Part shown: piece by piece, positions 45,067 to 53,252 of the stretch
Numbering within the stretch: the stretch's first letter is position 1
How the letters are laid out: each line of letters opens with the position of its first letter
Source of the DNA: Pseudomonas frederiksbergensis
GTDB lineage: Bacteria > Pseudomonadota > Gammaproteobacteria > Pseudomonadales > Pseudomonadaceae
Length of the DNA stretch: 64,000 bases
NCBI RefSeq assembly: GCF_001952935.1
Contig: NZ_CP018319.1
Location: forward strand, 186,001-250,000
Reading direction: 5' to 3'
Notes under the pieces: model-generated
The model's database searches: none
What the model was told of the DNA's origin: nothing
What the model saw: the letters and a program-made list of their open reading frames with translations, nothing else
Made by a program: the position numbers and the translations under genes

Positions 45067-46269
45067 TTAGTCGAGCGATGTGGTGCGGGGTAATACAACT
45101 GCCCTGTGTCCGACAAAAAAACAGATGCCTCCAAATGCGATGCCCAGAACCCCATAGAGGCTCCAACTCAACGGGAAACCAACGCCAGCGATCAGCAAGG
45201 CTCCCAGCCCCACGGACACCATCCTCGCCCCCGCCAGTACGACAGGAACAAGAGAAAAGAGCGTAGGTTGCGTTTGCAATGGAGCTTTTTGCGAGATGAG
45301 CGCGGTGACGTAGGTAACGCTGAGAATCTCACCTAGCGTCCAGAAAAAAACAAAAAACAGAATCAGCACCGTATGTTCGAAAAAGGCATAGGCGCCGAAC
45401 CCAACACTGTAGAAAATCGCGGCAAAAGCCAAATTGGTGAGCGGCTCGAAACGCGACGTCAATGCAATCAGCGACTGCGTCAACAGTATCACCAGCAGCG
45501 CATTGACGATTCCTACTGCACCGAACAGGCTGGCAGCCTTCCCTGCCGTTACCACATCAAGCCACAACGGCAGATGGTACTCACGCTGTGCATCCAGCAC
45601 CGCCAACGCAAAGAACATGACGCCCGCAGCAATCACGACATGCGGTATGCCAGCCATCATGCCAATTGAAGTTTCCCTTGTTGCAGGTTTGCTGCCGTGG
45701 CTTTCCGGCAGAGACAGACAGGCACTTGAGAACAGGCACAACACACTGGTGACTAGCGCAAAAAACATTAGGTAGACGCTATCGAGGGCCAGTAAATATC
45801 CGCCAATGACAAACAACAGAGCCGCTCCCAGATTGCTGGCCAGATGCAAATAGCCAAAAAAGGCGACGCGGTTACTATCGTTAGCCGTCAAGGACGTCAA
45901 GATACTGAACACAGGTGTGACCAGCCCCGCGCAGAACATGAACAGCAAAACCATGGCAATGGATGCGACCGGCGCACTGAACAAAATCCCGCACAACAAG
46001 CATACAAATGAACATACAGAAGAGCAGACCAACAGTGTCCTGAACGTATAGCGTCCGACCAACGCTCCTCCCAACACGTTACCCACGAGAAAAAACGCCG
46101 ACATCAGCGTAATCACCAATGCCACCCCGGCACTATCGAGCCGGTAATGACGCTGGAAAAACAAAGCGGCGAAGGGACCCAAGGCATTCGTCATGACGAA
46201 CAGCAATCGGAGCAGCACGATATTGCGCATCCCAGTGCCCAAACCGCTCATTATCAGCAATGGCTTCAC
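45067..46269 (-). CDS. MFS transporter, probable product exporter
   Basis: A 400-residue major facilitator protein with about 12 hydrophobic helices (for example ALVITLMSAFFLVGNVLGGA and LILFFVFFWTLGEILSVTYV). The intracellular loop after TM2 reads GALVGRYTFRTLLV, a weak version of the MFS motif A. It starts at a GTG sharing one base with the aminotransferase stop codon, so the two are translationally coupled; an ATG six codons later is an alternative. Resemblance is to MdtH/YajR-like drug efflux proteins. In this operon it most likely exports the cluster product. Substrate unknown. Confidence 0.85.
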   Translation of the reverse strand: MKPLLIMSGLGTGMRNIVLLRLLFVMTNALGPFAALFFQRHYRLDSAGVALVITLMSAFFLVGNVLGGALVGRYTFRTLLVCSSVCSFVCLLCGILFSAPVASIAMVLLFMFCAGLVTPVFSILTSLTANDSNRVAFFGYLHLASNLGAALLFVIGGYLLALDSVYLMFFALVTSVLCLFSSACLSLPESHGSKPATRETSIGMMAGIPHVVIAAGVMFFALAVLDAQREYHLPLWLDVVTAGKAASLFGAVGIVNALLVILLTQSLIALTSRFEPLTNLAFAAIFYSVGFGAYAFFEHTVLILFFVFFWTLGEILSVTYVTALISQKAPLQTQPTLFSLVPVVLAGARMVSVGLGALLIAGVGFPLSWSLYGVLGIAFGGICFFVGHRAVVLPRTTSLD

Positions 46270-47372
46270 TACTGAACTGCTTCCTTCACATCACTCTTGC
46301 TGCCCTCATTGCCGCTTCCCTGCATTACCGCCATCAGGAATGTTTTCAGATCCGAAGACGCCGGCACGACTACACGCAGAATGTTTTCAAGTAACCCGAA
46401 ACTGTGAGGATATTGGGAACAGTCGCTTACGCGAATGTTTGCCCGTGCGAACGCCTTGGCCAAACGGCCGTCGCTATGGTCTTCCAATAGTAGAAAGTTC
46501 GTTTCGCTATCGAAAACGACGATTCCGTAAACCCGGCAAAACTCGATTATCTCGTTTTTGACCTGCGCCAGTTCATGGTGGGCTTGCTCTAGTGCTTTAC
46601 GGTTATTCAAACAGAACAGGGCAGCTTTCACCGCTACGTGGTTGATATCCCAAGGCCCTCGCACCTTCAACAACTCGCGAATTGATTCCGGATGCGTGAC
46701 GACATACCCCAAACGCAATCCGGCAAGGCCGAAATACTTGGAGAATGAGCGAATGACGAACAATTGCCTGACTGAGCTGAACGCGTCCAGGCAGGTCTGC
46801 TGCAAATATTCAAAGTAGCTCTCATCAACAATCACTGGCTTGTTCAGTCTCACACAAGCCTCGACCAGAACCTTCAATTGTTCAGCGTCGATTCGCGCGC
46901 CCAACGGATTATTGGGATTGCACAGAATCAGCCCGTGGCTCGTCTGCAAGGCTTCGAGGATGGCTTTGGTCGGGAGAATGAAATGCTGTGTTTGCTTCTC
47001 GAATCCCACAATCACCGGTTCTACACCATTCACACTGAGCATCTGGTAATAGAAGGAAAATACCGGAGACGGAATGACCACCCGATCCCCTGGTGAAAAC
47101 AGCAAGCGCACCACCAAGTCGATTGCTTGATCCGCACCATTGGTCAGCAGCAGGCTGTCGGTCGAAACCTTGCAGTAGTTTGCCAGCTCGGCCAGCAGCG
47201 GCTGATAGTTAGGGTAGGTAAACAGATCCCGGACCTGTAACTCGGTGGCAATGAATCTCAGCAGAAAATCGTTTAAAAACTGATTTTCGTTCAAATCCAG
47301 CAACACCGACGAGAGGTCGCGTTCAGGTACCTTCCATGACCCGGAACGCTTGATATGCTCATGAACCTTCAT
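46269..47372 (-). CDS. Fold-type I PLP aminotransferase (HisC/CobD-like)
   Basis: A 367-residue class I/II aminotransferase. PLP-binding Lys212 is in VIRSFSKYFGLAGLRLGYVV; Asn155 in CNPNNPLGAR and Asp183 in VIVDESYFEYL are the usual cofactor contacts. The general look is that of histidinol-phosphate aminotransferase or threonine-phosphate decarboxylase, but no histidine or cobalamin genes are here. It overlaps the aldolase gene by four bases (ATGA) and the MFS gene by one. It could transaminate a 2-oxo acid made by the cluster enzymes; the substrate is inference. Confidence 0.85.
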   Translation of the reverse strand: MKVHEHIKRSGSWKVPERDLSSVLLDLNENQFLNDFLLRFIATELQVRDLFTYPNYQPLLAELANYCKVSTDSLLLTNGADQAIDLVVRLLFSPGDRVVIPSPVFSFYYQMLSVNGVEPVIVGFEKQTQHFILPTKAILEALQTSHGLILCNPNNPLGARIDAEQLKVLVEACVRLNKPVIVDESYFEYLQQTCLDAFSSVRQLFVIRSFSKYFGLAGLRLGYVVTHPESIRELLKVRGPWDINHVAVKAALFCLNNRKALEQAHHELAQVKNEIIEFCRVYGIVVFDSETNFLLLEDHSDGRLAKAFARANIRVSDCSQYPHSFGLLENILRVVVPASSDLKTFLMAVMQGSGNEGSKSDVKEAVQ

Positions 47373-48112
47373 CTGTGCATACCCCCGTAGATCACCTGCT
47401 CACCCGATTCGTACATGTGCTGCACCTGTTCATCGCTCACGTACACGACCGACTTGCCAGTGGCTGCCGACAAACACTGGCTGGTGATCAGCCGACTGAT
47501 TTCCGCAGTGAATGCCACAGCACGATGAAACGCCTCAGACAGGTCACGACCGAAACTGGTGATGCCATGACCGGGCATGACAATACAGTTGGTGTCATGC
47601 GCGCATCGTCCGATGGCGCTGACGTCCAGTTCGATGTTCACACCTTCGCGAAGAATGCACGGTGGCTTGCCCATCACCAGCGCGGTGTCATTGGACACAT
47701 ACGCCATCTCACGCCATTGCATGACAGCAAAAAAAGAAATGACTTCATTGGGATGAAGATGCACGGTGGCATTAACGTCAGAGCGACACCGCATGATTTC
47801 CCGGTGCATTTGATGTCCTGCACTAGGGCGAAAACGACCATGCAGCAGCTCATTGGATTGCATATCCAGCACCGCCAGATGCTCAAGACCGGACTCTTCC
47901 AGCGACACGCCTCGGTGCTTGGTGTAGATCACTTCTCGCCGCCAGTACGGGCAATGGTTGCGTATCGCAATATTACCCAAGGTATTGACCAGTAATTGCC
48001 GCGCCGCCAACCGCTGACCGTATTGAAGAATACTGTTGCCGATCGCCAGGTCGAACCAGGCCGGCAATCCAGGCTTCGAAGCCTCAGGACCTGCAAGTTT
48101 CAACTCAGGCAT
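47369..48112 (-). CDS. Class II aldolase/adducin-family protein
   Basis: A 247-residue protein of the zinc-dependent class II aldolase/adducin fold. Metal ligands are visible in NATVHLHPNEVISFFAVM (His-x-His) and in MPGHGITSFGRDLSEAFHRA. The substrate loop NTLGNIAIRNH is also typical (the usual form is GN.S.R). Relatives cleave or form sugar phosphates and small hydroxy-oxo acids. It overlaps the dehydrogenase gene upstream by eight bases and the aminotransferase downstream by four. RBS GGAGG lies 9 bases before its ATG. Exact reaction unknown. Confidence 0.85.
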   Translation of the reverse strand: MPELKLAGPEASKPGLPAWFDLAIGNSILQYGQRLAARQLLVNTLGNIAIRNHCPYWRREVIYTKHRGVSLEESGLEHLAVLDMQSNELLHGRFRPSAGHQMHREIMRCRSDVNATVHLHPNEVISFFAVMQWREMAYVSNDTALVMGKPPCILREGVNIELDVSAIGRCAHDTNCIVMPGHGITSFGRDLSEAFHRAVAFTAEISRLITSQCLSAATGKSVVYVSDEQVQHMYESGEQVIYGGMHR

Positions 48113-49082
48113 ATCCCTTCGCCTCCATCCGTGCGCAATCAGGATTGATGACGGTGTCCACCCTTTCCCCTCGCAGCAAACTCAGCATCGCTCCCAAAGC
48201 ACGGGCCTTCAACTGACCCAGCGATCGCTCGCTGTAAAACGCGGCATGGGGTGTCAGCAATACACGTTCATGATCGATTAACGCCTGTGGGGGGGCCGGT
48301 TCTTCCTGCAGCACGTCCAGGAATGCCATGGACACAAGCCCGGACTGCAAGGCCCGCTGCAACGCGTCGGTATCGACAATTGCGCCCCGCGCAGTATTGA
48401 CCAGAGTTGCACCCCGCTTCATGCGTGAAAAACACCGGTCATTCAGCAGGTGTCGCGTATCGGGGGTGAGGGGCAGATGCAGCGATATGACATCTGCCTT
48501 GGCGAGCAAAGAATCCAGTGACCCGCCCTCTGCAATGCCTTCAACACATTTCTCAACGCAAGGATCGTAATAGCAGATCTGATAACCCATGGCAGCCGCC
48601 CTGCGCGCCAATGCCTGCCCCGTTGCCCCATAGCCGATCAGCCCCAGAACCGTGTCGCGGCACGCTTTAACTTCACCGGAATGCGCTCTCCAACTCCAAC
48701 CGCCTTGCCTGGTATGCGCGGCGTAATCGAGAAGCTTTCGCTGGGCGGACAATATGAGCGCCATGGCGTGCTCCGCGACTTCCTCTACCCCCACCGAACC
48801 AATATTGGAGAGCAGAATGCCCTTCGCGCTCAAGGCCTCGACATCGACATCATCAAGACCGATGGTCGCCTTCACCAACGCCCGGCAACGATGCATTTTG
48901 GCAACTAACGGCTCATCGATGACGACCGAATGAAAGGCAATAATGCCGTCGGCCCGGGCGAGTTGCTCATCCGATGGATTGGACGTCACCTCAACTGCAT
49001 ACGGCTGCTGCTCTGGCCCACAGCAGTACTCCCCCGGCTCGACATAATTCACTCGCAACGAATCGATCATCAGAATATTCAT
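48105..49082 (-). CDS. D-isomer-specific 2-hydroxyacid dehydrogenase, NAD-dependent
   Basis: A 325-residue 2-hydroxyacid dehydrogenase. NAD motif GYGATGQALARRAAAMG (residues 150-166), and the catalytic triad Arg232 in VNTARGAIVDTDAL, Glu261 in LQEEPAPP and His279 in LLTPHAAFYSE. It resembles glycerate and hydroxypyruvate reductases and CtBP-like proteins. It would interconvert a 2-oxo acid and a D-2-hydroxy acid. AGGAG precedes the ATG. In the operon it stands between the ornithine-cyclodeaminase-like and aldolase genes, overlapping the latter. Substrate unknown. Confidence 0.87.
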   Translation of the reverse strand: MNILMIDSLRVNYVEPGEYCCGPEQQPYAVEVTSNPSDEQLARADGIIAFHSVVIDEPLVAKMHRCRALVKATIGLDDVDVEALSAKGILLSNIGSVGVEEVAEHAMALILSAQRKLLDYAAHTRQGGWSWRAHSGEVKACRDTVLGLIGYGATGQALARRAAAMGYQICYYDPCVEKCVEGIAEGGSLDSLLAKADVISLHLPLTPDTRHLLNDRCFSRMKRGATLVNTARGAIVDTDALQRALQSGLVSMAFLDVLQEEPAPPQALIDHERVLLTPHAAFYSERSLGQLKARALGAMLSLLRGERVDTVINPDCARMEAKGYA

Positions 49083-49146
49083 GAATGCTCCTCTTTCCCT
49101 GTCGGCAACATTGATTGCTGTTTCAAACGTCCCGGTTTAACTACCC

Positions 49147-50136
49147 TCAAGTACTTAGATAGTTGCAGCTCATGCCGATGTGCTTTTCCTTGGCCAAGGC
49201 ATAGATACAAGTAGCAGTCACCATATCTTGACTGGCATGCCCGACGCTGCGGAAGTAACTCAGACCACGCTTCAGCATTGCCGGCGGAGAATGATCGGCA
49301 ACCAATGCACTCATCTCACGGATGTCCTTTTCGCCGATTATCGATAACGCTAAAGCCTGAGAAATTTCTCCCGACTCACATCGAGCGCAACCCAGATGGT
49401 CAACATGAACCTGAGCATCAGCCAACATTGCAGGGTCGATCTCACACGCCAGCAGCGAACTGCCGCCAATGGCGTTTACATGGGCGGATGGTTTCAGTTG
49501 GTGCGCCATAATCAGCGGTTGCGCACGATCATGGGACGTTGTCGTGCAGACGATGTCAGCATCGGCCAGCGCCTCATCCATACTTCGCACCGCAGTGATC
49601 GGCAGCGACAGTTCATTGGAAAGACGTTCGGCCAAAGCGACACTTTGATTAAATCGACGCGAAAACACCTTGATCCACCCCAACTCCCGGATGGTGGTCA
49701 TCGCTCTTATATGCGCCGCAGCTTGGGTACCGGCACCGATGACGGCCAAATTAAGTCGCTCATGCGGGCAAAGCTTGTCCGTCGCCAAGGCACTCATGGC
49801 ACTGGTACGGAGGGCAGTAAGGGTCGCCCCGTCGAGTATCGCCAGTAACTGCCCGGTTTCGATATCCATCAACAAAACCGCGCCATTGACTGACGATAAC
49901 CCCCGCTCTGCGTTGCCTGGATGAAATGACGACACCTTAATCCCCAGTGTCTGGCTCTGGGGTATAAATGCCGGCATGAACAGTGAGAAAGCTCTTTGTC
50001 GCTCATGTGTAATGATCAAACGTTGTGGGACCACCGGGGACGCCAACGCAAACCCTCTATGAGCCTCCTCCAGTGCCTGGACAAGCCTTGGAAAATTGAT
50101 ACACCGCTCAATGTCTTCACTGTTCAGAAGCAGCAT
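49147..50136 (-). CDS. Ornithine cyclodeaminase / mu-crystallin family protein
   Basis: A 329-residue NAD(P)-binding protein of the OCD/mu-crystallin family. Signatures are GAVLLMDIETGQLLAILDGA, LTALRTSAMSALATDKLC, the nucleotide-binding NLAVIGAGTQAAAHIRAM and SAHVNAIGGSSLLACEIDP. The family includes ornithine cyclodeaminase, ketimine reductases, alanine dehydrogenase and SbnB-like enzymes; most work on an imine or amino-acid substrate. The start at 50136 has AAGGAATT at good spacing; the frame is open up to 50202. The likely job is reduction or formation of a C=N bond in the cluster product. Confidence 0.85.
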   Translation of the reverse strand: MLLLNSEDIERCINFPRLVQALEEAHRGFALASPVVPQRLIITHERQRAFSLFMPAFIPQSQTLGIKVSSFHPGNAERGLSSVNGAVLLMDIETGQLLAILDGATLTALRTSAMSALATDKLCPHERLNLAVIGAGTQAAAHIRAMTTIRELGWIKVFSRRFNQSVALAERLSNELSLPITAVRSMDEALADADIVCTTTSHDRAQPLIMAHQLKPSAHVNAIGGSSLLACEIDPAMLADAQVHVDHLGCARCESGEISQALALSIIGEKDIREMSALVADHSPPAMLKRGLSYFRSVGHASQDMVTATCIYALAKEKHIGMSCNYLST

Positions 50137-50244
50137 GGCAATTCCTTGTTCCATTGATGCTGTTCGAAAGGGCCTGTCATTCCTGGAGCTGCGGTTGGTC
50201 ACCGCCAGCCAGGTCTGCGACCAGAATCTCGGAATGGCGCTGCC

Positions 50245-50769
50245 TTATCCGACGGGGTAGTCCTGCGACATACCGTTCCGGGGAACTAGGAATGTACGCA
50301 AGTAAGTGATCACCGGTGTTCCATCCTGCTTGCGTCCAATGACCTTGATGGTGACGATGCCTTGCCCTGGACGCGACCGGGATTCGCGCTTGGAAACCAC
50401 CTCACTCTCAGCGTACAAGGTGTCACCAACATAGACCGGGTTCGGCAATCGAATCTCGTCCCAGCCCAGATTTGCGATCGCACGCGCACTCATGGTTGCC
50501 ACTGTCATTCCGCTGACAATGGACAGTGTCACCGAACTGTTGACCAACAACTTCTTGAATTCGGTTTGCTGTGCATACGCAAGATCGATATGCGCAGGAT
50601 GGTTATTCATATTGATTAATGACTGCCAGATATTATCCAACTCCGTTACGGTACGGCCGGGCCGGTGCTCGAAAATATCACCCACCACAAACTGTTCGTA
50701 ATGCAGGCCATAGGACTCGCGATATCGATTTTCACCGATCCGCTCGTGGGCCAGAATCATCGGTTCCAT
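50245..50769 (-). CDS. MaoC-family hot-dog hydratase/dehydratase
   Basis: A 174-residue single hot-dog protein. It has the active-site segment VTELDNIWQSLINMNNHPAH with Asp45 and His60, then SGMTVATMSARAIANLGW and VGDTLYAESEVVSKRESRSR. The layout is that of MaoC hydratases working on branched or dicarboxylic enoyl-CoAs, such as mesaconyl-CoA hydratase. It lies 10 bases from a CitE-like lyase, an arrangement that parallels mesaconyl-CoA hydratase with a malyl-CoA-type lyase. AGGAG lies before the ATG. CoA substrate is inference. Confidence 0.87.
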   Translation of the reverse strand: MEPMILAHERIGENRYRESYGLHYEQFVVGDIFEHRPGRTVTELDNIWQSLINMNNHPAHIDLAYAQQTEFKKLLVNSSVTLSIVSGMTVATMSARAIANLGWDEIRLPNPVYVGDTLYAESEVVSKRESRSRPGQGIVTIKVIGRKQDGTPVITYLRTFLVPRNGMSQDYPVG

Positions 50770-50779
50770 TGCCTTCTCC

Positions 50780-51610
50780 TCACCGACCCAACTCTTGAGC
50801 GCGCTGGATCAATTTTCTTGCTTGTTTTACAAACGGAGGCCCCACCATCAGGTTCTTCAATTTCGTAATTTTTTCGCCGCTGTTTTCCGAAGCCTGCACA
50901 ATTGCCAATGCATGCTCATATTCAGCAACGGACGGAGTGAAGACTTCATTGATAGTGGATATTTGCTTTGGATGAATGGCCGTCTTGCCACTGAAACCCA
51001 ACTCCCGGACGTCACGGCACTCTTGCAGAAGTCCCATCTCATCATCGAGTTTGAAGTAGGCGGTGTCGAACACAGGGATCCTCGCCGCACTGCCAGCCGA
51101 GACGATGCTCGCGCGAGCATGCAGCATATTGGCCCAACCTCCGATAGTGACACCCAGGCTGGCCGCATAGTCGGCGGAGCCAAAGATCAGTCCATCAGCA
51201 CTGGACGCGATGGTGTGAATATCACGTAGACAGGCTGGCGTCTCAACCGTAACCAGAATCTTTGGGCTCTCTCCGTCGCGGCTCAAATTGGCCCGTACAA
51301 TATCTATTTCAGCAGCCGCCTCGGTCATCGCCATGACGATGAACTCGGGTCGCTGATCAAGCGATTGCACCAGCAGCAGATCAAGCAATCCCTGATTATC
51401 GCGCAGAGGGTTAATTCGCAGCGCCGTGCGCTGCGAGACATGGCCACGGTAGAACTGCTCGACACACAACCGTGCTTGAACCTTCTGAGGGAGTGGAACG
51501 CCATCCTCCAGGTCAATCACCATTACATCAGTCAGATTATTCTTAGCGTATTGCCCGGGGTACAAAGCGGAGCAGTACAGTAAGCTTCTTGGTGTGGGAT
51601 TGATCATCAT
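50780..51610 (-). CDS. HpcH/HpaI aldolase / CitE-like CoA-ester lyase
   Basis: A 276-residue TIM-barrel lyase of the CitE/malyl-CoA lyase family. Conserved blocks: VMVIDLEDGVPLPQKVQAR with the acidic metal region, Arg65 in RINP, Glu123 in ILVTVETPACL, Asp147 in FGSADYAASLG and FSGKTAIHPKQISTIN. Such enzymes cleave or form hydroxyacyl-CoAs such as malyl-, citramalyl- or beta-methylmalyl-CoA. Two adjacent ATGs exist (51610 and 51607); AGAGGA spacing favours the second. Seven bases follow the oxoamine synthase gene. In a biosynthetic cluster it may run in the condensing direction with glyoxylate or pyruvate. Confidence 0.87.
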   Translation of the reverse strand: MMINPTPRSLLYCSALYPGQYAKNNLTDVMVIDLEDGVPLPQKVQARLCVEQFYRGHVSQRTALRINPLRDNQGLLDLLLVQSLDQRPEFIVMAMTEAAAEIDIVRANLSRDGESPKILVTVETPACLRDIHTIASSADGLIFGSADYAASLGVTIGGWANMLHARASIVSAGSAARIPVFDTAYFKLDDEMGLLQECRDVRELGFSGKTAIHPKQISTINEVFTPSVAEYEHALAIVQASENSGEKITKLKNLMVGPPFVKQARKLIQRAQELGR

Positions 51611-51616
51611 GTCCTC

Positions 51617-52855
51617 TCAATACTGGGCTGGTTTCAAGCTCAGACGAACCCTTTCGATCTCCGCCTTAACTGCGGAGCAGAATCCCAGAACATCGCCTTG
51701 GGACATGTCTGCACGCATCATCACGCGCAAACCGGATTTATTCCTGGCCACAATCGGGAAGAAGACTGCGGAGGTGTAATACCCACGTTTGAATACCCCC
51801 TCGGAAACGCCGATCGCCATATCCGGACTGTCCAAGGGAATAACCCGAATAGGCAAACCCGATCCCGCGTGTTCCGTCACAAACAAGCTGTCGAACAGGC
51901 GGATATTGGAATTGAGTTTCTCCTGCAAAACGGCCAGTTCACTGGTCTTGTGAATATCCAGGGAAGCCATGGCCGCGCCAACAGTGGCGGGGTTTACATA
52001 TTGCGAATAGGACATCGGCCCGCCAAAACGGCGGAAAACCTCGTGGTAATTGGCCTTTTCCGACATATATATACCGCCACCATTGGCACCAAACGCCTTG
52101 GCCAATGAATAAACCAGTATGGTTCGCGGATTAAGCTCAGGCATGAAAGTACGAATATAGCCCTCACCCTTCTCGCCATAGGCACTTAATGAATGAGAAT
52201 CATCGAAGTAGAGAAATAGCCCATATTTGTCCTGCAAAGCCAACAGTCGCTCAACAGGCGCACTTCCCCCCATACTGTAAGCACCGTCAGCAACATACGC
52301 GACCAAAGGATGGCGCTTACACATATCCTCAATAAAGTCGACATCATTATGATTGCAAGTGAAAACTTGCGTTTCATCACCACAGATGGCCTTGACCTGA
52401 TTCAGAGCAAAGTGGGCATGCTTATCAAAAATCAAAACAGGGCGCTGGCCATCAGTAAACATCCCGGCTGCCAGTAAGGGTAAAGACGCGACAATGCCCG
52501 CGCTGCAGGAAGTCGCGGTGAACGCTCGACAAGCAAAATGTGCCGATAAGGCTTCTTCAAGTTCATCGAGTTCTTTCAGCCTTATTCTGATACGTGAGGT
52601 GGGCAAATTCACAGTACCGCAACTCAACACATAATCTGCGGCACGTCGAGCCAGACGCTCATCGACTTCAAGACCCAAATATGAACACGAGCACATATTC
52701 ATGAATAAATGACCATTCTGGTCCTGCATACGTCCCTGCTGAGCATGCTTGATACTCAAATCGGTCAGCCCCGAATTTTGCGCAAGCGCCCAAGAGGGAT
52801 TACCGATCTCTACCGACCTGGCGGTGTTTATAAACTTATTTATTTGCTCAGACAT
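51617..52855 (-). CDS. Alpha-oxoamine-synthase-fold PLP enzyme
   Basis: A 412-residue fold-type I enzyme of the BioF/KBL/ALAS type. PLP Lys253 is in LVYSLAKAFGANGGGIYM; the DDSHS motif (residues 218-222) stands for the usual D-E-A-H-S; His146 and His148 in FDKHAHFAL occupy the ring-stacking region; YSMGGSAP matches the usual SM-x-G block. However, the N-terminal glycine-rich segment before SR is replaced by NLPTSR and the Asn of NYLGL by Ser (CSYLGL). It probably joins an acyl thioester to an amino acid with loss of CO2, but the acyl and amino-acid partners are unknown. First gene of the operon, with GAGAGG before the ATG. Confidence 0.8.
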   Translation of the reverse strand: MSEQINKFINTARSVEIGNPSWALAQNSGLTDLSIKHAQQGRMQDQNGHLFMNMCSCSYLGLEVDERLARRAADYVLSCGTVNLPTSRIRIRLKELDELEEALSAHFACRAFTATSCSAGIVASLPLLAAGMFTDGQRPVLIFDKHAHFALNQVKAICGDETQVFTCNHNDVDFIEDMCKRHPLVAYVADGAYSMGGSAPVERLLALQDKYGLFLYFDDSHSLSAYGEKGEGYIRTFMPELNPRTILVYSLAKAFGANGGGIYMSEKANYHEVFRRFGGPMSYSQYVNPATVGAAMASLDIHKTSELAVLQEKLNSNIRLFDSLFVTEHAGSGLPIRVIPLDSPDMAIGVSEGVFKRGYYTSAVFFPIVARNKSGLRVMMRADMSQGDVLGFCSAVKAEIERVRLSLKPAQY

Positions 52856-53252
52856 ACATGACCTCTCTCTATGGACTTAAGAGTCAGACCAATACTGATT
52901 TCAATGCCATCTATCTAGCCATCTAATTTACCTAATGGCAGCGTACTATCAATCTCATAAAATCAAATTCCACCAATGCTTAGGAAAGTTCGCTCATTGA
53001 AAAATGAATGATCCGTAGGAATTTTCTGAGAATTTCCGCTCATATTCAAAACACAACAGATAACCGCGTCCGAGCCCCACAAACCTGGAATAAAAACCCC
53101 AACCCAGAACCGCAACACGAGGCAACAAACGAAGGCACTACTATTAGAATTCACGCTAGCAAAAAGCGACGCACCGTCTACATTCAAGTATCACGCCATA
53201 TTCATACGTTATGCACACGACCAGCAAACTCTCTGCGGAGTATTAACTCATC
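52856..53252. promoter_or_regulatory. AT-rich divergent promoter region of the accessory cluster
   Basis: A 397-bp spacer between the nine-gene operon and the divergent SDR gene. It is clearly richer in A and T than the flanking core genes. GGAATTTTCTGAGAATTTCC at 53018-53037 is an imperfect palindrome that could be an operator. I found no convincing sigma-70 pair, and no regulator gene accompanies the cluster. Confidence 0.45.
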
